Part shown: in pieces, positions 1-8,118 of the stretch
Position numbering within the stretch: position 1 is the stretch's first letter
Layout: the number at the start of each line of letters is the position of its first letter
Notes under the pieces: model-generated
Told to the model about the DNA's origin: nothing
Databases searched by the model: none
The model's input: only the letters and a program-made list of their open reading frames with translations
NCBI GenBank assembly: GCA_003242955.1
Contig: QJPH01000334.1
Coordinates: forward strand, 1-64,000
Reading direction: 5' to 3'
DNA: 64,000 bases
DNA from: Candidatus Methylumidiphilus alinenensis
Lineage (GTDB): Bacteria > Pseudomonadota > Gammaproteobacteria > Methylococcales > Methylococcaceae
Translations under genes and position numbers: made by a program

Positions 1-91
1 TTTCACCATCGACAAACTGGTGACGCTCGGTCGATGCCCGCTCAAAGGCAAGGTAGTCGGCAACGGTGGTTTTGGCTTGAGGTGCGTTCAT
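1..91 (-). CDS. Uma2 family protein (DUF820), N-terminal fragment cut by window edge
   Basis: Only the first 30 codons are inside the window. On the minus strand an ATG at 91 opens MNAPQAKTTVADYLAFERAS, followed by a stretch ending in a V-D-G-E motif, the typical N-terminus of Uma2 (DUF820) proteins. The family has a PD-(D/E)XK nuclease-like fold and is usually of unknown biological role; such genes often occur in many copies per genome. A second Uma2 gene lies just downstream on the same strand at 329-916, with a gene-free stretch of about 240 bases between them. Confidence 0.6.
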   Translation of the reverse strand, partial: MNAPQAKTTVADYLAFERASTERHQFVDGE

Positions 92-328
92 GGCAAGTCA
101 TTATCTGTTTATTAAGTTTTAAATTGTATGTGTGAACACATGGAAACGCTATAATTTTGATAGTTTGACGAGACTTTGGAATTGCTCGGCAACAGTGGCT
201 TGGACGAATCGTCTCTAATAATAACAGGGGAGAATCATAGGCTGTTCGACCCGGCTTCCCTTGCCGTCATGAACGCTGCGGTGTTGCGAAACGCAAGGCA
301 AGCCTTGCACTCCGGATAGGCCAATCCC

Positions 329-916
329 TCAACTTAGCAATTCCGCAACATCCACGCTGGCATCAGGAAATAGGGCAGGGGACAATTGCCCCTCGGTGAC
401 GGTTCGGCAGTCGGCATAATGGCCTAGTGCGGATTCTGGCATCGTATAGACTTCGATGTGCCGATCCGATTGGTTGATGATCCAGTATTCAGGAATGTTG
501 TGGCGGGCGTATAGCGGGATTTTGATTCTGCGGTCATAGTTCAGCGTGGAATCGGCGATTTCCACCAATAACAGAACGTCCTCGCTGGTGGGGAGCCTGC
601 TTTTGTAGCGGTCTAGCCGGTAACGTAGCAAAACGAAGTCCGGCTGCGGTTCCGATCCCGGACCTAGGTGGATAGGGTTTTGCACACTGGCGATGGCCCT
701 ACCCCAAGTTCGGTAGGCCAACATTTCAACCAGTGTGTTTGCCAAGCCAGAATGCCATGGGCCTATCGGTGTCATTTGGATTAATTCCCCTTCGATCAGT
801 TCGACGCGGTCATCTTCATGAAAAATACCTGCCTCGGCCATGCGGTGATAGTCTTCCACCGTCAATTTCCAGTGCGGGGCCATAATCGGGTCTGCTTCGT
901 TCACAACGGTTTGCAT
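329..916 (-). CDS. Uma2 family endonuclease-fold protein (DUF820)
   Basis: About 195 residues when started at the ATG at 916, which is preceded by a good ribosome binding site (GAGG six bases upstream); the ORF track extends to a TTG at 934. The layout fits Uma2/DUF820: an N-terminal T-V-E-D-Y segment, a V-E-L-I-E-G-E motif near residue 40, then P-Q-P-D-F-V-L-L and L-L-V-E-I-A-D-S-T-L, which supply the acidic and Glu-X-Lys-like positions of the PD-(D/E)XK fold. The cellular function of the family is not established. It is the second Uma2 gene in the first kilobase, on the same strand as the truncated one, so a tandem family is likely. Confidence 0.8.
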   Translation of the reverse strand: MQTVVNEADPIMAPHWKLTVEDYHRMAEAGIFHEDDRVELIEGELIQMTPIGPWHSGLANTLVEMLAYRTWGRAIASVQNPIHLGPGSEPQPDFVLLRYRLDRYKSRLPTSEDVLLLVEIADSTLNYDRRIKIPLYARHNIPEYWIINQSDRHIEVYTMPESALGHYADCRTVTEGQLSPALFPDASVDVAELLS

Positions 917-1005
917 CGGTTTCCTCGTTTTCAAGCTTTACAGTGAACACAGTCTATCAATTTTCTTGCAGTGCACCCAAGGGAGGCTGGGCGGCCAGCA
1001 ATTCT

Positions 1006-1075
1006 CAGTTTGGCTCAAAGCCCCGTCATTTCGGCATGGATGCCGAAAACCAGGCCAAGGACGGTAATTTGCCGC
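1006..1075. repeat. Dispersed palindromic repeat, family A
   Basis: Contains CGTCATTTCGGCATGGATGCCG and a following 'ccaggccaaggacggtaa'. Close relatives are at 4283-4374, 4455-4562 and 18044-18142. The core TCGGCATGGATGCCGA is a palindrome. The overlapping short ORFs (938-1204 minus, 943-1215 plus) translate repeat sequence and are not accepted as genes. The rest of 917-1338 holds further G/C-rich repeat-like sequence and no gene I can support. Confidence 0.6.
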
Positions 1076-1338
1076 CGCTAACATGCTTGAATAAGGTGAA
1101 GCGGGGCGGGATTTGCAATCCCGCCCCGGACGTTTTTGATCAGTGTTCGCCATCCTTGTCACGGTACAAAACGTTGTGGACGGGATGCATATCCCGTCCG
1201 GCATTATTACACTGAGATATTAAGCGGGTCGGGATTTGCAATCACGTCTAGCATGTCCCCCTAGCCCCCCTTGGCAAAGGGGGGTAAAATGCAGGCCGGC
1301 TATCAATTCAATTACCTTAAACACTCTTTGTCAATATT

Positions 1339-2520
1339 ATGAGCATTCAACTTTCCGACCGCGTCCAGTCCATCAAACCCTCTCCAACCCTCGCCGTCAC
1401 CGCCCGCGCCGCCGCCATGCGGGCCGCAGGCAAAGATATTATCGGCCTAGGTGCCGGCGAGCCGGATTTCGACACCCCGGATTTCATCAAACAGGCTGCA
1501 ATCAAAGCCATCAACGACGGCTTCACCAAGTACACGGCAGTGGACGGCACCCCTGGCCTGAAAAAAGCCATTGTGGCGAAATTCAAGCGTGACAACGGAC
1601 TGGATTACGAGCCTAAGCAAGTATTGGTGTCTTGCGGCGGCAAGCAAAGTTTCTACAACTTGGCCCAAGCCCTGCTCAATCCGGGTGACGAGGTCATCAT
1701 CCCTGCGCCTTACTGGGTTTCGTATCCAGACATGGTGTTGCTGGCTGGTGGTGTGCCGGTGATCGTCGCCGCGTCGCAGGACCAAGGCTTCAAGTTGGCC
1801 GCCGTGCAGTTGCGTGCAGCGTTGACACCCAAGACCCGGCTGTTTGTCATCAACAGCCCCTCCAATCCGACGGGCGTTTCCTATACCTTGGACGAACTCA
1901 AGGCGTTGGGGGATGTGCTAAAAGATTACCCGGATGTCATCATCGCCACCGACGATATGTACGAACACATCGTGTGGGAAGATGGCAGCTTCGTCAACAT
2001 TTTGAATGCCGCCCCGGAACTCTATGACCGCACCATGGTGCTAAATGGCGTATCGAAGGCTTACGCGATGACGGGCTGGCGCATCGGCTATTGCGCCGGG
2101 CCGGTCAAGCTGATTGAGGCAATGACCAACATCCAGTCGCAAAGCACCTCCAACCCGACCTCGATTTCCCAAGTGGCGGCGGAAACCGGCTTGAACGGCG
2201 ATCAAAGCTTCATTCGCGAGATGGTCAAGGCATTCAAAGAACGCCATGATTATGTGCTGGCGGAATTGAACGGCATCCCCGGTGTGTCCTGCCTGCCTGC
2301 CGACGGCGCGTTTTACCTGTTTCCCAATGCACAGGGAGCGATAGACAAGCTAGGCTTGGCCGATGACGTCGCCTTGTCCGAATACCTGATCGAAAACGCT
2401 GGCGTAGCCTTGGTGCCCGGCTCGGCTTTCGGTGCCCCCGGTCATGTGCGGCTGTCGATTGCCACCAGCATGGCGAATTTGCAGAAGGCGATAGAGCGGT
2501 TGCGGGTGGGGTTGGCTTAA
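1339..2520 (+). CDS. Pyridoxal phosphate-dependent aminotransferase (aspartate aminotransferase, class I subgroup)
   Basis: A 393-residue class I/II aminotransferase of fold type I, most similar in pattern to aspartate/prephenate aminotransferases of the AAT I-gamma group. Visible marks are G-L-G-A-G-E-P-D-F-D-T-P near residue 40, N-S-P-S-N-P-T-G for substrate carboxylate and PLP binding, and V-S-K-A-Y-A-M-T-G-W-R-I-G-Y, whose lysine should form the Schiff base with PLP. Length is normal. It would transfer amino groups between aspartate (or related amino acids) and 2-oxoglutarate in the cytoplasm. It stands alone between repeat-rich intergenic regions, so context does not narrow the substrate. 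The start ATG at 1339 places the usual S-D-R-V-Q-S-I-K-P-S-P-T start motif correctly. Confidence 0.9.
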   Translation: MSIQLSDRVQSIKPSPTLAVTARAAAMRAAGKDIIGLGAGEPDFDTPDFIKQAAIKAINDGFTKYTAVDGTPGLKKAIVAKFKRDNGLDYEPKQVLVSCGGKQSFYNLAQALLNPGDEVIIPAPYWVSYPDMVLLAGGVPVIVAASQDQGFKLAAVQLRAALTPKTRLFVINSPSNPTGVSYTLDELKALGDVLKDYPDVIIATDDMYEHIVWEDGSFVNILNAAPELYDRTMVLNGVSKAYAMTGWRIGYCAGPVKLIEAMTNIQSQSTSNPTSISQVAAETGLNGDQSFIREMVKAFKERHDYVLAELNGIPGVSCLPADGAFYLFPNAQGAIDKLGLADDVALSEYLIENAGVALVPGSAFGAPGHVRLSIATSMANLQKAIERLRVGLA

Positions 2521-2569
2521 GGAATCAGTGCCAAATAAGCAGCACAGTTCGATTGGCATATATTAAAAG

Positions 2570-2735
2570 AAAGCCTCACGCAAAGGCGCAAAGAAAAACT
2601 CTCAACGTTGCGCCTTTGCGAGCTTTGCGTGAGACTAAAAATCTTAGCCCATTGAATGACATGCCGCATTGGGAGAAAGGCACAAAGAAGGTTTCACGCA
2701 ACGGCGCAACTTAAAAGCGCAAGTGATGGGTGATA
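2570..2735. repeat. Dispersed repeat, family B (GCGTGAGA / TCTCACGC type)
   Basis: The segment 'gcctcacgcaaaggcgcaaag ... gcctttgcgagctttgcgtgaga' forms an imperfect hairpin, followed by 'gaatgacatgccgcattg' and 'tttcacgcaacggcgcaac'. An extended copy with the same order of blocks lies at 19780-19922, and a partial copy at 4592-4632. Downstream, 2736-2860 holds a second palindromic motif (GTTCCCAAGC ... GCTTGGGAAC). No gene lies between 2521 and 2877. Confidence 0.65.
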
Positions 2736-2877
2736 TTGCTCGTTCCCAAGCTCCCGCTTGGGAATGGGGTTTTTAAAGCTCCAGCTTTCCGAAGAACGGT
2801 CAAGCAGGGGGCTTGCAAGATAAAGGTTCCCAAGCCGGAGCTTGGGAACCAGCCTAAAACTTATATTCTTTGAGACC

Positions 2878-4179
2878 ATGACCGACCATTTCGACGTATT
2901 TTTATCCCACAACAGCCACGACAAACCGGCGGTCATTGCATTGGCGAGAAAGCTCAAAGCGCACGGGCTTAAGGTTTGGCTGGATGCGTGGGAATTGCGC
3001 CCCGGCCAGCCGTGGCAGGAAGCTTTGGAGCAAATCATCGAGACGACCCAAACGGCGGCGGTGCTGGTGGGCAACGATGGTTTTGGCCCGTGGCAAAGCC
3101 GGGAAATGCGTGGATGCCTTAGCGAATTTGCCGAACATGGCAAAGCGGTCGTACCCGTCTTGTTGCCTTCGTGTCCAACAGACGTACCCAAACTGCCCTT
3201 TTTTTTGAAACAATTAACGTGGGTGGATTTGCGCGATGGTAAAGAAGAGCAAGGTTTTTATCATCTGATTTGGGGGATTACCGGGAAAAAGCCTAAGGAA
3301 CTGGAAGACGCGGAAGAAGAAAACCTTATCGTTCCCGCGATCCAAACCCTGATCGTTCCCACGCAAGAAGCGAGGGAACGAGAGCCAATCCCGCACATCC
3401 ACGGCTGGCCCAGTGACAAAGTGCAAGCCTTGCAGCGCGACACCGCACAATCACTTGGGCTTGCAACGACTTTCCGCGATGCCTTGCAATCCGGTGGCGA
3501 AGGGCCGTTGCTGGCGGTAATCCCCGCCGGTTCCTATCTGATGGGTTCGCCCGACGACGAACCGGAACGATACGACGACGAAGGCCCCCGGCATACCGTC
3601 AGTTTCTCCAAACCTTTCGCCATTGGGGTGTATGCTGTCACGTTTGACGAATACGACCGCTATTGCAAAGCGGTTAAAAAATCCTTGGTCCGCGATCAAG
3701 CTTGGGGGCGTGGGCGGCAACCCGTCATCAATGTCAGTTGGGAGGATGCAGCGGCTTACTGCGCTTGGCTGACCGGGCAGACCGGCAAACAGTACCGCTT
3801 GCCTACCGAAGCAGAATGGGAATACGCCTGTCGGGCCGGGACAGACACGCCGTTTTACTTCGGTACTACCATTTCGGCTCAACAGGCCAATTTTAACCGC
3901 GACACTGGAAGTACCGTGTCGGTTGATAAGTTCCAGCCCAATGCCTTTGGCCTTTATCAAATGCATGGCAATGTCTGGGAGTGGTGCGAGGATGGCAAGA
4001 GGAAGTACAGCGAAGAAACGCAGATTGACCCGGTTGGCCCCACTGGCGCGGCCCGTGTGGTTCGCGGCGGGTCCTGGTTCAACCTCGCGAGGGACTGCCG
4101 TTCTGCGTACCGTCGCAACTTCGCCCCCGACGACCGCGACTACGACACTGGCTTTTGTTGCGCCCGAGTTCAGTCGTGA
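2878..4179 (+). CDS. TIR domain - formylglycine-generating-enzyme-like (FGE/SUMF1) fusion, candidate DGR target
   Basis: About 433 residues from the ATG at 2878 (the ORF track adds 12 upstream residues made of repeat sequence). Residues 1-140 form a TIR domain: F-D-V-F-L-S-H-N-S-H-D-K, a V-W-L-D-A-W-E-L box and W-Q-S-R-E-M. Some bacterial TIR domains are NAD-consuming signalling or effector modules. A linker of about 60 residues follows. The remainder is an FGE-sulfatase/C-type-lectin-fold domain: G-S-Y-L-M-G-S-P, Y-R-L-P-T-E-A-E-W-E-Y-A-C-R-A-G, N-V-W-E-W-C-E-D and R-V-V-R-G-G-S-W. The last 40 codons contain many NNC codons at the positions that vary in DGR-diversified FGE proteins, suggesting a sensor whose ligand-binding face can be rewritten. 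No reverse transcriptase or template repeat was found in the window. A non-diversified TIR effector remains possible. Confidence 0.85.
   Translation: MTDHFDVFLSHNSHDKPAVIALARKLKAHGLKVWLDAWELRPGQPWQEALEQIIETTQTAAVLVGNDGFGPWQSREMRGCLSEFAEHGKAVVPVLLPSCPTDVPKLPFFLKQLTWVDLRDGKEEQGFYHLIWGITGKKPKELEDAEEENLIVPAIQTLIVPTQEAREREPIPHIHGWPSDKVQALQRDTAQSLGLATTFRDALQSGGEGPLLAVIPAGSYLMGSPDDEPERYDDEGPRHTVSFSKPFAIGVYAVTFDEYDRYCKAVKKSLVRDQAWGRGRQPVINVSWEDAAAYCAWLTGQTGKQYRLPTEAEWEYACRAGTDTPFYFGTTISAQQANFNRDTGSTVSVDKFQPNAFGLYQMHGNVWEWCEDGKRKYSEETQIDPVGPTGAARVVRGGSWFNLARDCRSAYRRNFAPDDRDYDTGFCCARVQS
4051..4176 (+). other. Putative DGR variable repeat (VR) at the 3' end of the TIR-FGE gene
   Basis: In frame the segment encodes ARVVRGGSW then F-N-L, A-R-D-C-R-S-A-Y-R, R-N-F-A, P-D-D-R-D-Y-D-T-G-F. 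Family knowledge: DGR-diversified FGE proteins have the scaffold RGGSW-xxx-AR-x-CR-A-YR-xxxx-P-xx-R-xxx-GF, with x derived from AAC/AAT codons of the template. Here the x codons are TTC, AAC, CTC, GAC, CGC, AAC, TTC, GCC, GAC, GAC, GAC, TAC, GAC and ACT: all but the last end in C, as expected from AAC templates changed at their adenines. The exact boundaries are inferred. Confidence 0.55.
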
Positions 4180-4211
4180 GCCAGGCCAAGCAGGTCCGGC
4201 GCGGAGCGCCG

Positions 4212-4270
4212 CGAAACCGGGGGGCGGCCCGGCCGCGGAGCGGACAGGGCCGGGCCGCCCCCCGGTTTCG
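4212..4270. repeat. Very strong GC-rich hairpin just after the TIR-FGE gene
   Basis: A 23-bp perfect inverted repeat (CGAAACCGGGGGGCGGCCCG... and its complement) with a 13-base loop begins 32 bases after the TIR-FGE stop codon. A short T run (ATTTTT) lies a few bases downstream, so it could act as a terminator. In known DGRs a hairpin or cruciform just beyond the variable repeat helps target retrohoming, so this position also fits a DGR recipient site. Confidence 0.75.
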
Positions 4271-4282
4271 TGATTTTTGGCT

Positions 4283-4562
4283 GGTTCCCAAGTTCCGGCT
4301 CTCATCGTTATACACAAGTGTTGGAGGCCCGTCTTTTCGGCAGGGATGCCGAAATCCAGCGTCCAGGGATGGCAACACTGAGGCACAACAGATGCCCTTC
4401 AATCCACGGACGGGAAACTGCGGGTTGGCAAGTCGCCTGAATCAGGCACTTGCACTGTCGGATGGTTACCGTCCATGGCCTAGATATCGGCATCCATGCC
4501 GATATGACGGTGTTTTCCAGTTTGTTGGCACTTGTGAATAACGATGAGCGCTGGAGCGTGGG
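4283..4562. repeat. Two inverted copies of repeat family A forming a long imperfect inverted repeat
   Basis: The plus-strand copy (4283-4374) reads 'ggttcccaag ... atcgttatacacaagtgttgga ... cggcagggatgccgaaatccag'. The reverse complement of 4455-4562 shows the same block order. Related copies lie at 18044-18142 and 1006-1075. No gene is supported between 4180 and 4916. Confidence 0.6.
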
Positions 4563-4591
4563 AACAAGCAACATCTCACAATGTTTCGCTC

Positions 4592-4632
4592 TTAACGTTG
4601 CGTCGTTGCGCCTTTGCGTGAGACCTTTTTTT
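4592..4632. repeat. Partial copy of dispersed repeat family B
   Basis: Reads 'gctcttaacgttgcgtcgttgcgcctttgcgtgagac', matching the half-element at 19788-19825 and, less closely, 2599-2635. Confidence 0.6.
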
Positions 4633-4695
4633 GTTCCTCGCCGATCCGAAAACGCTCGAAGCGGTTGGCGACTGGCATTATTGGGCTGGATAACA

Positions 4696-4728
4696 AGACC
4701 GACTCGGTTTTAAAAACCGAGTCGGTCT
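4696..4728. terminator. Perfect 16-bp hairpin with one-base centre
   Basis: AGACCGACTCGGTTTT and its exact reverse complement are separated by a single A. This is a strong stem with internal T/A runs, compatible with a terminator or simply another intergenic palindrome. It is followed at 4733-4834 by repeat family D sequence ('gtagcccggat ... gccgtaggggcgacc ... ggtcgcccctac'). Confidence 0.45.
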
Positions 4729-4916
4729 GGCCGTAGCCCGGATAAACCGCAGTTTAGTCTGGGTTTTTTACTCACGCTCTCCCGGATTACGCCGTAGGGG
4801 CGACCGGACGGTCGCCCCTACTCCACCGGGCTATCTAATTCCTCAGCATTCAATAAGGGGTGCAGGGGGATTTGCCCGGTATATAATATGACGGTTGTCA
4901 TAAACCAGGGATCACC

Positions 4917-6269
4917 ATGAACCGCCAACAACGCCGAGCGTTGGAAAAACAAAACCGCCAAGGGCGAAGCAGCAGCCTTTTATACGATGTGCTGAACCAA
5001 GCCATTAAAACGCATCAGGAAGGCAATTTGGCCGCAGCGGAGAAAATGTATCGCTCGGTTTTGCGATCCATTCCGAACCAACCCGATGCCTGCCACTACT
5101 TAGGCGTGTTGTTCCATCAATGCGGCCGTAGCGGTGAGGCCATCGCTTCCATCAATCGGGCGATAATGGTCAGTCCAAATTATACAGATGCCTATAATAA
5201 TCTTGGAAATGTCTACAAAGAAACTGGCGATTTGGAGAAGGCGACCAATGCCTATCGCAAAGTCATCGAGCTTTCGCCCAATCACCCAGCGGCACTGAAT
5301 AATTGGGGCGTTGTGCTGAAGGACCTAGGCGAATATGCAGAAGCCATAGCCGTCATACAAAAAGCCATTGAACTGGAACCAACCAAGGCGGATTATTTTC
5401 AAAATCTTGGCAACGTCTTCCGCTTGCAGGGCGATTTGAAAAAGTCCGCCGAGGCTTGCCGCCAATCCATCGCCCTGCAGCCTTATCAAGCAGATGCCTA
5501 TATAGGTCTGTGGAGTACGCTCTATCTCGACTGCGATTTTGATGAGGCCGCCAAGGTATTATTGCAATGGTTGGCATTCGACCCCGAAAATGCCATCGCC
5601 AAACATACCTATGCCGCTTTTAAGGGCGGGGAACTGGTGCCTGAACGCGCTTCGGATGACTACGTGCAACAAACCTTCGACGATTTTGCCGGCAGTTTTG
5701 ACCAAGTACTTAAACGTTTGGATTACCGGGCACCGGATCTGGTTGCGCAGGCAGTGAGCCGAGTCTATCCAACCCCGTGCAAGGATTTGGCGGTATTGGA
5801 CGCAGGCTGTGGGACTGGGCTTTGCGGCCCGTTGTTAAGTCCCTACGCGGCGAGCTTGGTCGGCGTCGATCTTTCCCCCAAAATGTTGGCCAAAGCGGAG
5901 GGCAGGGGGGTTTATGACGAACTGACTGCGGCGGAATTGGTCCGCTATCTGGGGCAGCGTCCGGTTAATTTTGATCTGATCGTCTCTGCCGATACCTTAG
6001 TTTATTTTGGTGAATTGGGTACATTCATACAAGCCGCCAAAAACGCACTGAGGCCGGGGGGGCATTTGGTTTTTACTTTGGAAAAAGGCGACTGTGACGA
6101 GGGTTTCAAACTCAATATCCATGGGCGCTATAGCCATAAACAGGAATATGTGGAAAGTCTTATAATCAGTTCAGGAATGCAAATTAGTGCCATTGAAAAT
6201 GAAAAGCTGCGGAATGAAGGGGGGGTTCCCGTCCTGGGTATTTTGGTGACGGCGGGTTTGATTTTATAA
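4917..6269 (+). CDS. TPR repeat protein with C-terminal class I SAM-dependent methyltransferase domain
   Basis: A 450-residue fusion. After a basic start ([11 protein letters not shown]), residues 20-215 hold at least five tetratricopeptide repeats, recognisable by [15 protein letters not shown] and [15 protein letters not shown]. Residues 230-440 form a Rossmann methyltransferase: motif I is [14 protein letters not shown], then [11 protein letters not shown] and a motif-IV-like [15 protein letters not shown]-methyltransferase proteins of this build are common in methanotrophs and magnetotactic or sulfur bacteria, but their substrates are generally unknown. The gene stands alone; the ribosome binding site is weak. 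Confidence 0.85.
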   Translation: MNRQQRRALEKQNRQGRSSSLLYDVLNQAIKTHQEGNLAAAEKMYRSVLRSIPNQPDACHYLGVLFHQCGRSGEAIASINRAIMVSPNYTDAYNNLGNVYKETGDLEKATNAYRKVIELSPNHPAALNNWGVVLKDLGEYAEAIAVIQKAIELEPTKADYFQNLGNVFRLQGDLKKSAEACRQSIALQPYQADAYIGLWSTLYLDCDFDEAAKVLLQWLAFDPENAIAKHTYAAFKGGELVPERASDDYVQQTFDDFAGSFDQVLKRLDYRAPDLVAQAVSRVYPTPCKDLAVLDAGCGTGLCGPLLSPYAASLVGVDLSPKMLAKAEGRGVYDELTAAELVRYLGQRPVNFDLIVSADTLVYFGELGTFIQAAKNALRPGGHLVFTLEKGDCDEGFKLNIHGRYSHKQEYVESLIISSGMQISAIENEKLRNEGGVPVLGILVTAGLIL

Positions 6270-6414
6270 GGAAACTCATCGACAGGTTTGTGGGCGATAT
6301 GCAACAATGGAAATCACAGGAGGAAGCCATTACCCAATAACAGGACATCTGACTGACACGTCAGATATCAAACGTGAAATTCCCGAACAACTTATAACCA
6401 ATTGGAGAAGCCTC

Positions 6415-6849
6415 ATGCATGTCACACACGAACAATCAGAACAAGCGTTGCAAGCTGCGATTCTGAAGGCAAAAGAACTGGGTACGCAAATGTGCATTGC
6501 GGTGGTGGACTCAGGCGCAGACTTGAAGCTATTTGTCAGAATGGATGATGCGTGGGTGGGCAGTGTCGATATCGCCATCAAGAAAGCCAAAACCGCGTGT
6601 TTTTTTGGCATGCGCACCGGGCAAATTGGGCAACTGTCCCAACCGGGCGGACCACTTTATGGAATTGAGCATTCCAACGACGGACTGATCACTTTTCCAG
6701 GGGGTGTCCCTATTGTCACCAAAGAAGGTGTGCTGATAGGCGCAATCGGGGTCAGCGGCAGTTCGGTGGAAAACGACGACGCGGTTGCCAAAGCCGGGGC
6801 CGAGGAAATAGGGGTTTCCGATCTGCCCGACCACCCTTGGCGTACTTAA
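6415..6849 (+). CDS. GlcG/HbpS family (heme-degrading-domain-like) protein
   Basis: 144 residues from the ATG at 6415, which has an upstream GGAG; the longer track ORF from 6307 has an N-terminus unlike the family. The fold signatures are A-L-G... replaced by [20 protein letters not shown], then [25 protein letters not shown] and G-A-I-G-V-S-G. The family includes GlcG of the glycolate locus and secreted heme-binding HbpS; most cytoplasmic members have no proven role. It is convergent with and overlaps by four bases the YeeZ-like gene at 6846-7739. Confidence 0.8.
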   Translation: MHVTHEQSEQALQAAILKAKELGTQMCIAVVDSGADLKLFVRMDDAWVGSVDIAIKKAKTACFFGMRTGQIGQLSQPGGPLYGIEHSNDGLITFPGGVPIVTKEGVLIGAIGVSGSSVENDDAVAKAGAEEIGVSDLPDHPWRT

Positions 6850-7739
6850 TCGCAATGAGGCAAACCAAGGGCAAGGTTTGGATAGCGCAAAACCACGCCT
6901 AATTCTTCCAACATTCGTTTATTGTCCAGGCGTTTGGACTCTTCCAGAAATGACAAAATGCCTGGGCCAAGGGTGTTTTTGGCCTCTTCCATCGAAATGA
7001 CGGGTGGGCGGGGCAGGCCGAGAAAATCCGCAACCCGGTTGAAATAATCCGTCATTGTAGTCGGGTTGCCGTCGCTGATATTGTAAATCCCTGCTGCGCC
7101 GCGACGATGCCCCGCTAGGAAACACGCTTGCGCCAGATCATCCGCATGGATGCGGTTGCTCCATGGCGAATCCTCCAATCGCACCACAGGAACAGCCCGC
7201 CGGATGCGTTCGGAGGGCAGCCTGCCGGGACCGTAGATGCCTGGAACGCGAAGAATCACGCTTTCCATCCCTTCCCCCGCACACCATTCAACGAGATGCT
7301 TTTCCGCCGCCGCACGTCGCCTTGCCCGGTCCGATCTAGGACTGACCGCACTATCCTCGTTCACCCATTCGCCCCCGCAATCGCCGTATACTCCGCTGGT
7401 GCTGATATAAACCACCCGGCGTGGCAAGGCTTGTTTGCCCAAGGCGTTGACAAAAGCCGCCAGCCTAGAGTCGTCCCCACCTGTCGCCGGTGGTGGGGCA
7501 AAATAATATAACACCGTCAGTTCGGTGGGTAGGTCATACAGTGTTTTCAGTTGATCCAAGTCACCTTGGATGGATTTGATCCCGTGTTGGGAAAGATTAT
7601 GAGCGGATGATTCTGATCGCGCCAAGGCCACCACAGTTTGCCCCGAGGCTTGTTCCAATGCAGCCACCCTAAGGCCAATATCGCCACAACCCACGATCAT
7701 GATGCAAGCTTTGGGGTCAAATTCTAGTTTCTGGATCAT
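6846..7739 (-). CDS. SDR-type NAD(P)-binding protein, YeeZ-like epimerase/reductase
   Basis: 297 residues of the extended/atypical short-chain dehydrogenase superfamily. The nucleotide-binding loop is [14 protein letters not shown] near residue 14, followed by a [17 protein letters not shown] segment and a [12 protein letters not shown] motif typical of the YeeZ/YbjT-like group. The classical Y-X-X-X-K catalytic pair is not evident, as in many members. Substrate is unknown. The gene is convergent with the GlcG-like gene and followed upstream by a repeat-bearing gap. Confidence 0.8.
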   Translation of the reverse strand: MIQKLEFDPKACIMIVGCGDIGLRVAALEQASGQTVVALARSESSAHNLSQHGIKSIQGDLDQLKTLYDLPTELTVLYYFAPPPATGGDDSRLAAFVNALGKQALPRRVVYISTSGVYGDCGGEWVNEDSAVSPRSDRARRRAAAEKHLVEWCAGEGMESVILRVPGIYGPGRLPSERIRRAVPVVRLEDSPWSNRIHADDLAQACFLAGHRRGAAGIYNISDGNPTTMTDYFNRVADFLGLPRPPVISMEEAKNTLGPGILSFLEESKRLDNKRMLEELGVVLRYPNLALGLPHCD

Positions 7740-7888
7740 GAATACAGCGTTTTTAATATCATGTAATTACTTGTTCAAGCCATGTGCAAACAGGCCAAAA
7801 GAAGGCCAGCAACTCTCATTTTGAACAGAACCGGGCGGGTTTGGAACCCGCCCTTATTAATATCTGATGTTACGCAGTTGTGTAAGCC

Positions 7889-7975
7889 GTAGCCCGGATG
7901 GAGCCGCTTGCGGCGCAATCCGGGTTGTAGCCAGATTCTCCCGGATTACGCCGCAAGCGGCTCCATCCGGGCTAC
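7889..7975. repeat. Large palindromic intergenic repeat, family D
   Basis: GTAGCCCGGATGGAGCCGCT... is paired with its reverse complement over about 36 bp with one mismatch and a 15-base loop. Fragments of the same family occur at 4733-4834 and 50574-50614. It lies between the YeeZ-like gene and glgA, both on the minus strand, in a gap (7740-8118) with no other feature. Confidence 0.75.
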
Positions 7976-8118
7976 AATGCTCAAATCCAATGGTACGGTG
8001 CGTAACATCAGTTAATATTTGCCAAAATGATGATTGCTGAAAGAAGGCCGACAAGACTGTCGGCGCTCCATAAACGGTTGGCTACGTTTTTACCTTGATT
8101 TGCGGAAGTAGGGGTAAT

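Noticed and set aside
938-1215. Two opposed short ORFs (88 and 90 residues)
   Set aside because: They translate dispersed repeat sequence on both strands, have no recognisable domain and no convincing ribosome binding site.
3451-4386. 311-residue minus-strand ORF opposite the FGE domain
   Set aside because: It lies antisense to a clearly conserved domain and contains repeat-derived sequence at its start.
4079-4541. Short ORFs overlapping the 3' end of the TIR-FGE gene and the hairpin
   Set aside because: Composition follows the GC-rich inverted repeat; they overlap the well-supported FGE domain in other frames.
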